Below, piece after piece: positions 1 to 13,349 of a DNA stretch of 64,000 nucleotides. A program made the translations under genes and the position numbers. The DNA is taken from assembly GCA_000181795.3 (NCBI GenBank), contig CM012953.1, forward strand, positions 6,868,034 to 6,932,033. Direction: 5' to 3'. The first letter of the stretch is position 1, and the number at the start of each line of letters is the position of its first letter. Origin of the DNA: Trichinella spiralis (Eukaryota; Nematoda; Enoplea; Trichinellida; Trichinellidae). The notes under the pieces were generated by a model that did no database searches, was not told the DNA's origin, and saw only the letters and a program-made list of their open reading frames with translations.

Positions 1-522
1 TACTTGTTAAAGTCTTGCAAGTACAATTATTCCAAAGCGTTGTACAACGTCGGCTTGTGTTATTACAAAGGATACGGTTGTGTTCAGTCGGATGAAAAGG
101 TTCATTTTTTTTGCTCCATTTCTGCATTTGTTTTTCCATTAAAAAATATCCACTTACTGTTAAGGCAGTGAAATTTTGGAATTCTGCCGCCGAAAGAGGC
201 AACGGTTTGGCAATGTATCAACTCGGTGTAGTCTATTTGAAAGGTTTGGCTGGCTTGAAATGCAACGCTGAATTGGGATTAGCTTATATGAACAGAGCAG
301 CCGAATCGGGGGTTGTTGAGGTGAATTTTATTTCATTTTATTCCATATTTATTGTTAACAATTAATTATTCGACTATTTATCAGGCCAAAACTTATTTGG
401 GCGCATTGCTGTTCAAATCCGGTGATAATCAGGGTGCGTTGAATTTGTGGAAAGAAGCGGCTTCGTGTGGTCACGAAGAGGCAAAGCATTTTTTGGAATC
501 GAATTTTTCTACACAGTGCTGA
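1..522 (+). CDS. SEL1-like repeat protein, 3' end only (DELE1-like?)
   Basis: Only the C-terminal part is in the window. Exons read 1-99, 165-320 and 385-522, with stop TGA at 520-522; the gene begins upstream. The peptide carries tandem SEL1/TPR-like units. Signature stretches are ALYNVGLCYYKGYG, then AVKFWNSAAERGNGLAMYQLGV, YLKGLAGLKCNAELGLAYM and AKTYLGALLFKSGDNQGALNLW. SEL1 repeats form alpha-alpha hairpins used as protein-binding scaffolds. Repeat spacing and a C-terminal position recall the mitochondrial stress protein DELE1, but other SEL1 proteins (LRP2BP, SEL1L-like) cannot be excluded. The exon-2 start at 165 was chosen because it keeps frame with exon 1 (phase 0); a nearby AG at 168 would not. 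An AATAAA lies at 642-647, about 120 bp past the stop. Confidence 0.75.
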
Positions 523-1161
523 ATTTAAAAGAAGAACTGTATTTTGTCTGCACAGTGTGTTAATTGCTTTTTCTTCTCAACTTGGTGCACCTTAGTTACG
601 GTGAAAGATTGATTGCTATGTTCTTTTTACAGCTAGCTTTTAATAAATACGTATGTATGTATGTATATGTATCGAATTGTAGAAAATTGAAGAAAATATC
701 TACCAATATTTTTTGTATTACTTTACATGAAAACAAAATTTATTATTTTATTAATATCGAAACAAATTCAACTTGGTGCACGTGGACAACACGAGCACGT
801 TCAATATTCATTCATTCAACACTGCGTGGTTGTAAATTTATATTATTCCTATCAGCTGGCCTAAAATAGTAGTAATAGCAGCAGCTGTTGCTGTTCAGCA
901 TTCGAGCAGAAAAAAAAGACTAACCACTGTTGGAACATTTTTCTCCACGCCAAACAAAACTAATGTTCTTAAATGGCACATGTATGAAAAAAAAGAAAAC
1001 AAAACATTCAACAAATAAACAAACAAACAAACAAAAATATATAATATACTAAAAAAAAACAAACAGGAAAAGATGATCGAACAAAATACACAGGCAAGTA
1101 GGTTTTTTTGATATAAATATGGGTATAAATAAATGGGCATTTTTACGAAACGAAATTTCAT
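523..1161. other. Tail-to-tail intergenic region
   Basis: This lies between the stop codons of the SEL1-like gene (+) and BTAF1 (-). It holds the plus-strand polyadenylation signal at 642-647, a short CAG/CTG-like run near 880 and a simple AAAC/AAAT-rich stretch around 1005-1060. No gene is visible. Confidence 0.7.
642..647 (+). terminator. Polyadenylation signal AATAAA (SEL1-like gene)
   Basis: Canonical AATAAA about 120 bp after the stop codon, followed by T/GT-rich sequence (gtatgtatgtatat) that could serve as the downstream element. Confidence 0.5.
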
Positions 1162-4100
1162 TCAGCCTTGTTGAAGAGATTTGCTAAATGCAGCTGCATT
1201 GAATGCTTTGTCGTATTGTTTTTTAGTCGATTCCAAATCATCCGTGGTACCACCTGTTGACGCGGTCAGGCGATCCTTTCCTGCCATGCTGCGTCGACCA
1301 CGACCACCATTATCCGCAGGAATAGCTGCTGCTGCTGCTGCTGCTGCTGCTGGTTGTGGTTGTGGTGGTGGTATTTGTATTTGATTACCATTTGATGATA
1401 TTCGACATGCCGTCGACTCTGCCCCTCTGTCCAGTGTTAACAGATCGATCAACTGATCCGGAGCCATGGATAGTAGGGATTTGTTCTCGTCGCCGATCAC
1501 CGTGTCGGCCATGAAATTTTTGAACTTCTGAAATCGCATAATTTTCTCTTCCAAAGTCCCTTGGCTGATCAGCCGGTAAACGTTCACAGTTCTCGTTTGA
1601 CCAATACGGTGGGCTCGGTCCATCGCCTGAATATCCCGACACGGATTCCAGTCGTGGTCGAAAAATATCACCACATCCGCCCCGGTCAAATTCAATCCCA
1701 AACCGCCAATTTGTGTGGTCAAAATTAACAAATCGATCGACGGATCTGAATTGAACTGCTGCGCCAGCTCTTGTCGACGTTCCGGTTCCACTGAACCGTC
1801 CATTTTCAAAAACGATATACCCTTGCCAAAGTATCCTCGGGTGAAGAAAGTGCACAACAAATTCAACGCACTTTTGTACTGACAAAATATCAACGCTCGG
1901 TGTGCACTTATTCCATTGGATTGCTGAAAAATATTTTTTAAAATGGATAAAAACATAAAAAAACAGTATACAGATAAACAAAAAATAAATCTACCACTGC
2001 ATCACAGTCTGCCAAATTTGAACTGCCGATGCTACATTCGGACAAAAGTTGCTTCAGTGCTTGCATTTTGCCAGAATAGCTGATATCGTTCAATTGTTGA
2101 ACATCGTTCAAATGGAGCTTGTCCAAAGTCGACTGCATGAGGTCAGGTTCGCTGTCGGTGACCAAAAGTGGATGACTGCACAATTTTCTCAAATAGGTGA
2201 GAATGGAAAATGTGATCCCTTTTCTCGATTCTCTTCCAACAGCAGCCGATGCAACTTTCTCTTGTACTTCATCCGAATACGCTTGGTACAATTCTTGTTG
2301 CACTGGTGACAGAGAACAGTAATAATCTTGTATAATTTTCGGCGGCAAATCACGACAAACATCCACCTTTTTTCTTCTCAAAATAAACGGCAGCACCTGT
2401 GAAAAGAGAAAAAAAAACAAATATATATATATATCTTTTTAAAAGTGAATCAATCGATTCATCAAATAATAATTCACCTGCTTGTGGAGATCTTCGAGCG
2501 CTTTTTTCCCAGCATGCGCTTCGGCTGACGTTGCTTTGGAATCTCGACTTTGGCATATTGGTTTCAAATAACGCTGTTGAAATTGTTGCAACGTGCCCAA
2601 ATAGCCCGGCATTAGAAATTCGAACAGTGACCACAATTCGCCGACACTGTTCTGAACCGGCGTGCCGGTCAGTATCAATCGATGTTCTGCGTGGATTTGC
2701 AAAGCAGCTTTAAAAAGTTGCGTTTTGTGATTACGAATCACATGTCCTTCATCAAGAATACAATAGAACCAATGCTTGTCAAACAGTAGTTCATTTTCAC
2801 GTCTCAAACTTTCGTACGAAGCAACAAGTACGTTGCATTTTTCCAATTCCTGCAGAAAATCTTTCCATATGATAATTAACAGTTTTAAATCAAGAGGTTA
2901 TTATTTTAAAAAAATATTAATTTTCAAAACTCACCTCCACATTGTCAAAGTCCAACGTAGTGACGTAGAAATCGGCCGTGCAATGGCCGAAAAATTTGTT
3001 CGCTTCCGCTACCCAGTGCTTCACCAACGTTTTCGGACAAAGTATCAAAGACACGTTGTTTGTCGAATTCACCTTCTCCTCGTTGTTGTTGTTGTTGCTG
3101 CTCATCCGCTGAGCCATGTACAAAATGCACAACGTCTGCAATGTTTTGCCCAAACCCATCTCGTCCGACAAAATTCCGTGCAGGGAATAATTTTTCAAAA
3201 AAGTCAACCATGTCACACCTTCTTTTTGATACGGTCTCAGTTCGCCTTCGAGAATCGACGGCAATTTCACCAGTGGTAAAGCCGTTGGATTGCACAGAAG
3301 AGAAAAAAACTGACACCGCTCTTTTTGCAAGGCGATCAATTCTGGACAAAGACCCTGCAATGCCCCTTCACCGCCTTCCAACGGCATCAATTGCACCAAT
3401 GAACCGAAACAATCGCACGCACATTCCCTGAAATGAATTTCAAAAATATTTTAATTCCAACAGAATAAAATAAAATTTATTTTTCCAAACCTGATCGTAC
3501 GGTGTGAAACCATCATCTTCGGCAAAATTGCAGAAGCCAAAATGCGAATCACCCCGTTCAACTGGTGGCCCACACTTTGGACCAGGCAATAGATCACTTC
3601 GACCGGTCCAAGACAAGCTTCCAATAATCCTTCTCGAGCTTTTTCCAACTTGGGCAAGATGTTCGGCAACAGTAAATTCAACGTCAAAACTAAATCTGAC
3701 TCTGCGAATACTGTCAAACAGTTGCAAACCGCCTGCCGGAGCACGCAACAATTCGACGCCAACAATTCACAGCACACTGGTACCGTTCTTTGGCACAAAT
3801 CTCGACGAATATTCTGTTCCAAACATCCATAGACGGTTTTTATTGTCTGAAAAATGGAAAAAAATATAATATATAACAAATCATGAACAGATGAAAAATT
3901 ACCAAAAGTGCAGTTAACAATTGAACCGAAGTGTCGGTTTGGTCCTGTTGTTGCTGCTGCTGCTGCATGGGATTGAATAGAATATCGTAAAGCGGTGTCG
4001 ACATTTCGGCCAGTCGATGCTGGTGATCGTTGACAATACGAACGAGCACTTTCGACGCGTTGGCAGCGGCCTGCATATCCAGAGCCTGTTCCTCTTGCCA

Positions 4101-6760
4101 TTGTTCCAACTGCTGTTGGCCAACATCCCGTCCAATAATTGTTCTACTCAAAATACAACAGCCTCGACAAGTACCGTCGGCGCGGTGGGCACGAAGCCGC
4201 TTGTCGGCACCGAGCAGTGTGGTCAAATTTTTGACAATTTTCCCATTCGGAGCCGGCAGTCGGTCTTTGCAAAGCGACAACAACAACGACAAACAACAAG
4301 CAACCTGGTCGACCAACAAACATCCGTCATCTGACTGGCGTACATATTCCATCAGCGGTTTGATCAACGGATTCAACCGCGGCGGCAGTTGGCCGAACAG
4401 CACTCCAGCGCAGCAAGTCAACACTTTCACTTCTTGCAACGTGCTCTGCAAGTCGGTGGCGATGGACAAGATCTGCTCTTGCAAACTTTCGCCTCGAATC
4501 CGCAGGTCCGAATCGACCGGAACCAACTGACCCAAAGTTGCCATCAGACTGAGACAACGTTGAACAGCTTCGGCCGGCGAAAAAGCAACCATGGTCGATT
4601 GGATCATTGGAGGAGAAGATTCTGGCCGTGATTCGCCTCCTTCTCCGACCAGACTTTCCAATTCTGAACACAATGAATTGAGCTGAGTCAATTTGCCAAC
4701 AGTTTCGTCGTAGACGATCAGCTCGGTTTCAGCAAGCATATGCAACTTTTCCCTCAAACTGGCGTTGGAAAATTGTCCAAATTCTTCATCCACGGCTGCC
4801 CATTCGCACAGTGTCAAACAAGCTGCCGACTGTTGGTCAACGGAATTCGATTCCAAATAAAACTGGAACAACAATGGAACGCTTTGACAAAGCTCTTGCG
4901 ACTGCTCGTCGCCTCGAACCCGTGAAATACACTTCAACAGTACAGCTAACAAGCCGGCAGCACGACGCTTAACCTAGAATCAAACGAACGAACGAACAAA
5001 TTAGTGGATTTAACGTTGCCAGGAAATTTTATGTTTTTTTTTTTGATTTTTTTGTTTTCACCCACCGACGTCCATACCTGCAACACAACACGACGACGTT
5101 CTTTGAGCGGAAGAGCCAACACCCCGTCGCCGCCGAGAAACACGCACCGCTTGCTGCCGACATATTCTTTGGGCAGCATTGGATTCGTCCACGGAACCAT
5201 CAGCATTGCCATCCAATAGCTGAGCATCGAAGAGACGATTTTCAGCAGCAGAATTGGGTCCATTTTTTCGACCAATGAACACCAAAATTGCCGAAGCACC
5301 GCGAACACTTGTTCGTCCGGTTCAACCAAAGCTTTCGTGAACAGCGACGGCAAAAAGGCGCCCAAAATTCGGACCGCATTGTCCGCCAACACCGTGGCCG
5401 GGGTCATTTCCACACTTTTCACCGCCAACGACAAGTACAAGCGACGAATATCAGCAATGCTGTGGTCGAGAAACGAGTTGTAAACGGCCAACGACAGCAA
5501 ATCGACGCGAAAAGTTGGACAACAGTGCAAAATGTGCAACAAGCCTTTCAGAGATGCGTTGCTGTCGTCGTTGATGTAGTTGCCAAGTCGAGATTGGCAC
5601 CTGCTGACCAAATCTGAGCTGAACACAGGAGCCGTCTCGAGCAGCTTTTCCACCACGCCGGATATCGCTTCCGCGGCCGCGATCACCACATCTTCGTTGT
5701 CGTCGTTCAGACAGTCCAACAGAGCCCGAATGAATTTCTCCGGAACCGACCGCCGCTCCTCTCCACCACCGTTGCCATAATAAGCGATCAGCATGTATTT
5801 GGCGGCCAGAAGACCGGCGTAACGACAACTCCACTCGTGACCAGTGTCCAGTTGCAAAAATTGCAAAACGACGTCGAAAAATTCGACTCGCATTTCGACC
5901 GGTGCCTGGCTGGTCACAACACCCACAGCTTGACAAATGGTCTCCCTGACCGGAGCGACAACCTGACTGCCGACAAAATCGCTGAACCGATCCAACGCCA
6001 GAACGACAAACATGTGCTTCAAGATGTTCCGGTGGAACGGAGAAAATGGAACCACGGTCAACAGTTGCCTCAAACCCAAAGCAGCCCCGTGACGAACGGT
6101 CCAATCCGGCTTGTACAAATCGGAGCACAGTGTTTCACAAAATCGACACACGATCGACAAAAACAACCGGCCCTCTTCATCGGCACAGCTGAACACTAGC
6201 CGTTCATCTACGGGATCCAAATCCAACTTTGGCTTCTTCACAATGGCAACAGCGTCGGCATTTTCCACGCTCGGAGAGGTGATTTCAAAATCAGAAGTCG
6301 ACAAAAATTCCGACACGTTCAACTCGCCCACTGCGTCGCCAATCATCAACTGCTGCTTCACTATGCGCATCTGCTGGTCTTGGCTTTCCCTAATTTCGCA
6401 ATTGTACTCGCTTTCGTCGCAAGAAAGAAGCGCACAACCCTGGGCCAGTGTATTCTTCAAATCGAACTTGAACTTATTGTTAATAAGCATACTGGCTGCA
6501 GCTGGTGAAGCTGAACCACTCCACTTGCCCAACGAAACTCTGGCCAACTGACGAATCGCCTGCGCGGCACTTTCACGCACATCCCACTGCTTGCCAACCA
6601 GCAACTCGTGAATACGTTTCAGAAGTGATTCGAAAACGGCTGCATCGTTCACACAAGCGTCTCCAAGATTCGCACACGCGAGTTCACGCACTACTTCATT
6701 TTTACACTTCAACAAAGCTAACAATTTTTCAACCCTACTCTGCGATTCTTCGTCTCCCAT
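1162..6760 (-). CDS. BTAF1: TATA-binding-protein-associated factor BTAF1/Mot1, Swi2/Snf2-family ATPase
   Basis: Seven exons: 5078-6760, 3903-4973, 3491-3846, 2935-3427, 2478-2849, 1995-2396, 1162-1923. They join in frame to 1712 aa (human BTAF1 is about 1850). BTAF1/Mot1 uses ATP to remove TBP from DNA. The N-terminal two thirds is leucine-rich HEAT-type sequence, as expected for the TBP-embracing domain. The ATPase follows, with RPYQKEGVTW, motif I DEMGLGKTLQ (about residue 1131), DEGH box (about 1234), LTGTPVQN with WSLFEFLMPGYLG, and the helicase C part with GGLGLNLTGADVVIFFDHDW and DRAHRIGQ. All catalytic motifs look intact. A Gln run sits near the C-terminal end of exon 2 and a Pro/Gln then Ala run in the last exon; both are low-complexity. 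Exon 1 is an unbroken 1.7 kb. An acceptor-like TTTAG lies about 30 bp upstream of the ATG. Confidence 0.95.
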
Positions 6761-8879
6761 ATTTTGTACTTTCTACTAGCACCTAAATGTAAAATTTACA
6801 GAAGAAAAATAAAAACAACATTTCAATTTAAACATGCGATGGAGGTAATATATTGAAAGTTGTCGCGATCATTAATTATTTATTATTCGGAATTTTTCGA
6901 TTGAAAAAAAATATTTTTCATATTCTTTTCAAAAATCATAACAACGTCAAAAATTAAAATATCACAGGCGCCAATAAAATTGAAAATATAAACTTATCTG
7001 TCACTATGAAACTAACCTTACTTTTCATTAACAAATCAATACTACCATACTGTAGAATCGATGTGAAAATCAAATCGATCACTTTTACCGTGCATAATTT
7101 TATAACAATCGAAGCATTCTACAAGTGGGAAATTTGTACGACAATTATCATTAACAATAGTAATATTTGAACATACTTACTGATCATAAGATATTACAAG
7201 ATTTGATTTAAATTTAAAATACATTACCTGAAACTTATATGGATAAAACAATATTTCAATAACAAACACGATAAGGTAATTCAAAAATCTTTATGAATTT
7301 TAATATACTTTTACTATTTACAATTCCCTTCATAAAGTGTAGAAATTCTATAAACCTTTACAACCTCACATGTATATTTGCCTTAGAAAATTAAAAAAAA
7401 AATCAGCTAGTGCGGCATTTTTGAAAACAATTTACAAAAATACATTGTAAAAGAATCAACGGCTCAAAAATATGAAACTGGATTTCTTTAATAAAATATG
7501 TAGAAGAGGTAGCATAAATAGAACAGGTTACACAAATAAACGTCACTGAAATTAAAATGCAAACACACAATTCACTAAGTAAATAAATTTTCATTGCCAC
7601 ATTTTATAAAGTGAAAAATAACTGGATTCAACATGTCATTTCACTGAATAGTAACTACGTCACCCAGCAAACATCACGACAACAAAATCGTTCGAATAAC
7701 CTCGACATAATTAAGCATAACCATCATTTATAGCCATTCTTGAAAAAAAACAGAATAAAATGAAACAAAATAATGCTTACAGTAGCGCGGGTATTTTGCG
7801 TAAACGTAACGTCAGCTCGCACAAACCTACCACACATTATTAAGACAAAACAGTAATTTATATAAATTTTTTTCAGGCAGCATTTCAGTGACACAATTAA
7901 ATTTTCACCATATACTAAACAGATCCTCTGGCTATTAAATCATGCGTCAGCAGTACCACAAAACAAATGACATGTAAGAACAATTTACAATAATTAACAA
8001 ACAGATATAAAATATTCATAAAATGAATTTTATGAAAGTTTAGCATTAATAAATAAAAAACAAACATATATAAATGCAAAATTAACGGTAATCAGTGCCT
8101 AACATTATGATTATTATTATTCATATTATTAAAAGCATAACATTACCAAGTAAGTTTCAAAATAATTGTTTTTAAGATTATACCCAATTTTTTTAATATA
8201 CAAAATTAATTTAGCAAAAATAGATAAAAAGAAACAAAAAATTAGTACATCTTATATAAAAATCAAGTTTAATTTTATGAATGAGTAACCTATAAAGGTT
8301 TTTAATTCAACTGTAAATATTATAATACTTATCTCAAACAAAACTGAATTTATAATTAATTTACAAAATTTATTTATTACAATCAATGTGACCTTAATAC
8401 AATAAAATTAACAAAATTTAGCCGAATTTTATTTAACTGACAGTAATGTGAAATTTTCAAAATTAAAGTTTTGAAGTTACTTCATTGCAATTTATGAATT
8501 ACAAATTCAAATAAATCATTAGCATAAATCAATTTTGGATATAAAACAAAGTTATGATGAAAATAAGGAAAAGTATTACGATAGTGGATGCAGTAATAAA
8601 AACTGAAAAATTATATTTTAATTAAATTGCACTAAGATATTTAAATTATTAAATAATATTAATTAATCGTACTATATTCAACTTTTTTCATTATTATTAA
8701 CACTGTCTCAACAAATATTTATTTTTCATTCAAGGATGCAGCGTGGTAGCATAGTACAGTATGAATATTGTGTGACTAATCGTACTTGAATGTATTTAAT
8801 AGATAATTTTGGACAGCGTGTTTTCAGTTATTCGTTTACAACTGAGTTCTTCGTTGGGACCTGTATATAAATATCAAAA
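6761..8879. other. Head-to-head intergenic region, BTAF1 and LUC7-like
   Basis: About 2.1 kb of very AT-rich DNA between two divergent start codons, so it should hold both promoters. I see no coding exon, RNA gene or repeat family in it, and no convincing core promoter motif. Confidence 0.6.
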
Positions 8880-11800
8880 ATGACTGCAAGTGAACAGATG
8901 CGCAAGATGCTCGATGAATTAATGGGCACAAGTCGTGACGGTAAGCTGCTTTGTGTCTTTGTTGAAATGACGTCTTCCTTGTTCTGTATGCTTTTGAAAT
9001 ATTTAATACTGAAATTTTAGTTTTTAAAATATTTTTTGTACACTTTAATGCTTTTATAATTATGTTATAGGTGATGGAGGTAAAAATACACTTCCGTTTA
9101 CTGACACTAGAGTTTGTCGGAGCTATTTGTTAAACTGCTGCCCGCACGAAGTCTTAGCAAATACAGTAAGTTTCATTTTTTTGTTGGGCGCTGATCTTTT
9201 TACATGTTGTAGGTTGTGGTAATGTAATGTATAATTCAAAGTAAATTTATTAATGTACATAAAAATGTTGAATATTTTTCAGAGAATGGACATGGGAATG
9301 TGTAGTAGAGTACACGATCCTGCTTTACGAGCAGATTATGAGAAAGCTTCAACCGAGAGGGACTATTTCTACGATGTTGATGTGAGATGAGTTTTGGTTT
9401 TTTTTAGTTTCTGACATAATGATTTGTGATTTTATTAGGCTTTGGATCATTTGGAAAGATTTTTTCGTGATTGTGATAGACGGATGGAAGGTGCGAAAAA
9501 GCGCTTAGCTGAAACTCAAGAGGAATTAACGGAAGATTTGGCTGAAAAAGGGAACAAAGTGTTAGAATTTAATGAACAAATTGGTATCACTTTGGCAGAA
9601 GCGGAAAAACTTGGAGAAGAAGGAAAAGTGGAAGAAAGTTTAAAACTTATGGAAAAAGTAGAAGAGCTGCGAAAATTGAAACAGGAAGCAGATGTATGTT
9701 TTTGTAATAATTTTGTTCGCTTGGGTATGTGTGATTATACTGTGCACTAATTTTAGTCAGTATTTCGTTCTTCAATGCCACCAAGCAGTTACCAGCAACA
9801 GAAATTGCGCGTTTGTGAAGTGTGTAGTGCATATTTGGGTATACATGATAATGATCGGCGGCTTGCAGACCATTTTGGTGGAAAATTGCATATGGGATTT
9901 GTTTTTTTACGTGAAAAGTATGCTGCTCTTCAGGTACGTTTTTTCTAACAGAAATGCCAGTTGAACAGAGTTTTTATTTAGTTTTAATGAGCAAGGATTT
10001 ATTATTTTTAATAATATTTTTAAAAACCTGATATTTTATTGGTGAGTTGTAACGCAGTTGCTTTCATTGGTTGATATTTTATGTGATGCGGTTTGTTTGT
10101 TTAGAAAATGGTGAAAGATCGTCGTGCAGAGCGTTGTAATTCTGACAGGCGAAATAACGATCGTTCATACCATGATTATCGTTCTAGTTCAAATTATACA
10201 AACAGAGATAGGGACTCAAGAAGGTAAAGTGAACGAGCGCATTCTTGTTGTGGTGCAGTGCCAGTTCTGTGTTAATTTCTTTATTTTATTATGTTTTTAG
10301 ATCCAGAAGTCGAAGTCGTGATCATCGGTCAATTGATGGCCGTAGGTACGTATAATACCATTGCATGGAATTTTTTATAGTTGATTTATGAGAATTGTCG
10401 ATTGATTAGTAATGTAGTAGTTATGTTGCCACGCTGTGCATTTTTAAGTCTGATTTTACCACAGTCAGTCGACGAGAATCAGTTTATCTACCTTCTTTAT
10501 ATCATCGTATGATTGGAGACAGGTATTTTTTGAATGTGCCTTTGCAGAACGATTATTCGGGTACGTATTTTTTTGGATGCACAGCTCTTTGAGTAAGTAC
10601 ATTTTTGCTGGATTGGTATTGCTGCAAGCAGAACATTGGATTGGATGGTTGTAAATGTAATGCAGTACCGCTTTTATTTTGATGGGCAATTCTTTTCTTT
10701 GCTTAATTTATTACAGTAAGCCTTTCTGAAGCAACTTTTTTTGTTGAAAAGCACCGTTTTACTTTGATCATATCATTAAATAGTAAATTTAAGAAAATGT
10801 GAGGAATATTTCATACGTGAGGCAGTGTTTCTGCATGAAATGAATATTAGCATGCAAAATAGAAATTGGATTAAAGCTTTAATTTCTATTTTTTACTCAG
10901 CATTTCAAATATCATTCTTTTTTTTAAACATTTTTTGCTAAATAGTTTGTTTTCTCTCTGTTGGGGTTTCATGCACAGGTAGTTAGCTGTGAGGTAGTTG
11001 CACTTTTTTAATCATATTTCAGACCCAAGAGCTCAGAACTAAAAATTGATACAGATAAATGGAAAGTGAAATGAGATAGATCATCATTATGAGTATGGAT
11101 TGTTTTTATTATAAAAAAATTTTGTCTTCTTTTAAATCAAAGTCTGAAGAAAACTTGGGAGCGATTTAGTTATATGGCTTGAAATAAATCGTAAGTAACA
11201 TACTGATATCAAGAGTACTCTCATAAATAATATGCAAAATTGTTGTCAAAAATGACAAATGAAATGAACAACTGTGTACATGCTTACTGTGATGTTGTTG
11301 TTGATGATGATGATGATGATAATGGTGAAAAGTGAATTGGTAAGAAATTGTGATTGATGACGATGGCATTTGTGTCGATGTTGATGTTTAAATGTTTTAA
11401 AGGCATTTAAATAAGTGCTTTTGCGACAATTTAGTTGAAATATTTCGTTGATTATTTAAGAGTTGATTTACATGCATTTATAAATTTTTTATCATCTCCG
11501 TTTAAACGTTGGTCATTATGCCGAAAAATATTTTATTACATCAATGTAGAAAAATGTCCGTATCGGAATCGGTAAGCGAAACAGATGCAGTATGATTTTA
11601 TTTCTGCATCTAAAAACGAATCAGTTTCCATCTGCTTTCATTTATAAACATCAATTTTGGAAAAAAATAATGGAATTATTTATATTAAAATAAATTAATA
11701 ATGTTTCTCTTATTTTTCTTGCAGACGAGACCGTGGAAGTCGTTTTTACGATGAATGTCGAAGTAGTAGTCATCGTAGTCGTTGTAGTCGATCACGTAGC

Positions 11801-11881
11801 AACGATAGAAATCGAGGCAGTCGTCGTTCCAATGAGGAACGTTCAAGAAGTCGTGACTACAAAAGTCGCAAACACGAATGA
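8880..11881 (+). CDS. LUC7L: LUC7-like U1 snRNP-associated splicing factor
   Basis: Eight exons: 8880-8940, 9071-9165, 9283-9381, 9439-9693, 9757-9933, 10105-10223, 10301-10345, 11725-11881; 335 aa in frame. LUC7 proteins bind U1 snRNP and help choose 5' splice sites. Family features run in order: start MTASEQMRKMLDELMG; first zinc finger around CRSYLLNCCPHE and RMDMGMCSRVHD; a coiled-coil from DALDHLERFFRDCDRRMEGA through the Lys/Glu-rich exon 4; the second zinc finger beginning CEVCSAYLGIHDNDRRLADH (about 190-217); then an Arg/Ser tail over exons 6-8. The tail is shorter than in vertebrate LUC7L/LUC7L2, which I cannot tell apart here. The last intron (10346-11724) is far longer than the others and falls inside the RS-coding part, a common place for regulated splicing in SR-type genes. 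Confidence 0.93.
10346..11724 (+). other. Long RS-domain intron of the LUC7-like gene with exon-like segments
   Basis: This 1.38-kb intron contains at least one segment with good splice borders. At 10465-10522, 58 nt lie between ttttaccacag and CAG|GTATTT, open in the incoming frame. A smaller candidate, AACGATTATTCGG, lies after ttgcag near 10545-10560 and is followed by GTACG. Including the 58-nt segment alone would shift the frame of the last exon into an early stop, as a poison exon would. No transcript evidence is available. Confidence 0.3.
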
Positions 11882-13349
11882 ACATCTTGAACAAACAAAA
11901 GAACACAAAAAAACGAAAGCAATAATATTGATAAGAAGATTTTCATATTTGGTTTATTGTTGCATGTGTTGCTAGAAGTAATGTGGAACATAATGATAAT
12001 GTTGTAGGCAAATCGGCATCAGATAACATCTTTTGGTTTGTGCACAATTTCCAAGGCTTCGTATTGTATTTTTTATTTTATTTCATTTCATATTTACTGT
12101 TTTACAACGTTCTTATTATATAAATGTTTGGTAAATTGAAAATGAATTTATTGATTATTGATATGGTTTATATTTCAGTGGATGATACAAGTCGCACTGC
12201 TTCTTCAGATAAGCGCTAGCAAACTTTGCTGAAAGTATGTCGCATGCATTTTTATAACATTATAAAAAATTTACTCGTTTGTTTATTTATTTTTGGATAA
12301 ATATTGTGTTTTGAATTTATTTACTTTTTTGTAAAAGTGAATAAGAATATAAATGCAATCCAGAATTATTAAGCAGTTTTCTTAAATTAAAAATGATTTT
12401 TAATATGGAAGTATTGTTTTAAAAATTTATAATTTGATAATTATAAGTGTTCCACTGAAATTCACATTTCATCAAGTGTTATGCAGTATGTAGTAAAAGC
12501 TCTTTTCTAAATGTTTTATCAAACGTGTTTAAAACAATTTATTCTTTGCTTATAACAGGTTTATTATGTGCGTTTGTAAAAGGTGTATGAATTTGAAAAC
12601 ATACTTTAAATTAAAACTTAAAATTTGCTTGTTTCATGGCGCCATTTAAATATAAATATCATGAAAATTGCAATTTGGAAATATTCTAAAAGTAAAGTAT
12701 TAACGTGCAAACAGAAATACATAAATACAAAATACAATTTTAAATACATAAAAATTATGCATTATGAAAGAAGTAATATTTTAAAAAATATTTTTTTAAT
12801 ATTTTGCCTGATCTACATTTTGAATCTTTGAATGTAATAAACATTTATAATAAAACAATGTATATCTTTTGCTGTGTATTACAGGAGTTCCACTATTTTG
12901 ACAATAGTTGTGTGCAGTTTTTCTTAATTTGCATCGTGTTAAATTTGGACGTATTTGATTGCAACAGTTGGTTATATTTGCTTTATATTTTGTGGTATGT
13001 GGTGAATCTCAGTTTTAAATTTACGATATTTCTTAGCAGATCTCCATTCAAACCAGTCAGTCAGTGCATGCATATCTGTGAAAGAACATTCAGGCAAGTT
13101 ATTTTGATGCTTTTCAGATTATTGATATTGGTATTTTTCGTTAAACAGTAGTTGGCTTAAATGTAAGTGTTCTTTTTTCTATAGTTTGAATTTTTATTTT
13201 TTTAAACTTTATCATCGTCTGTAAAATATTAAAAAATTTTAAACTGTAAAAAAGTTACGTTTTTTATTTATTGCGAATGCAGGTGACTTGTAAACTTTGT
13301 AAAACTTTTGATTTGCAAGTTATTTCGAACTTCAGTTCTGTGATATCGA
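11882..13349. other. 3' flank of the LUC7-like gene, no assigned gene
   Basis: AT-rich sequence. One exon-like piece follows tttcag at about 12179: it reads GAT GAT ACA AGT CGC to a TAG at about 12218-12220 and is followed by a GTATG donor. It could be an alternative 3' exon. An AATAAA lies at 12836-12841. No further gene is recognised. Confidence 0.4.

Noticed and set aside
4327-6128. Open frames of up to about 225 codons opposite or out of frame with BTAF1
   Set aside because: They lie inside continuous BTAF1 HEAT-repeat coding sequence and have no recognisable motif; GC-richer codons of the real gene create them.
11205-11340. His-rich minus-strand frame (HHHHHQQQHH) in the LUC7 intron
   Set aside because: It comes from a GAT/TTG-type trinucleotide repeat; there is no supporting exon structure.
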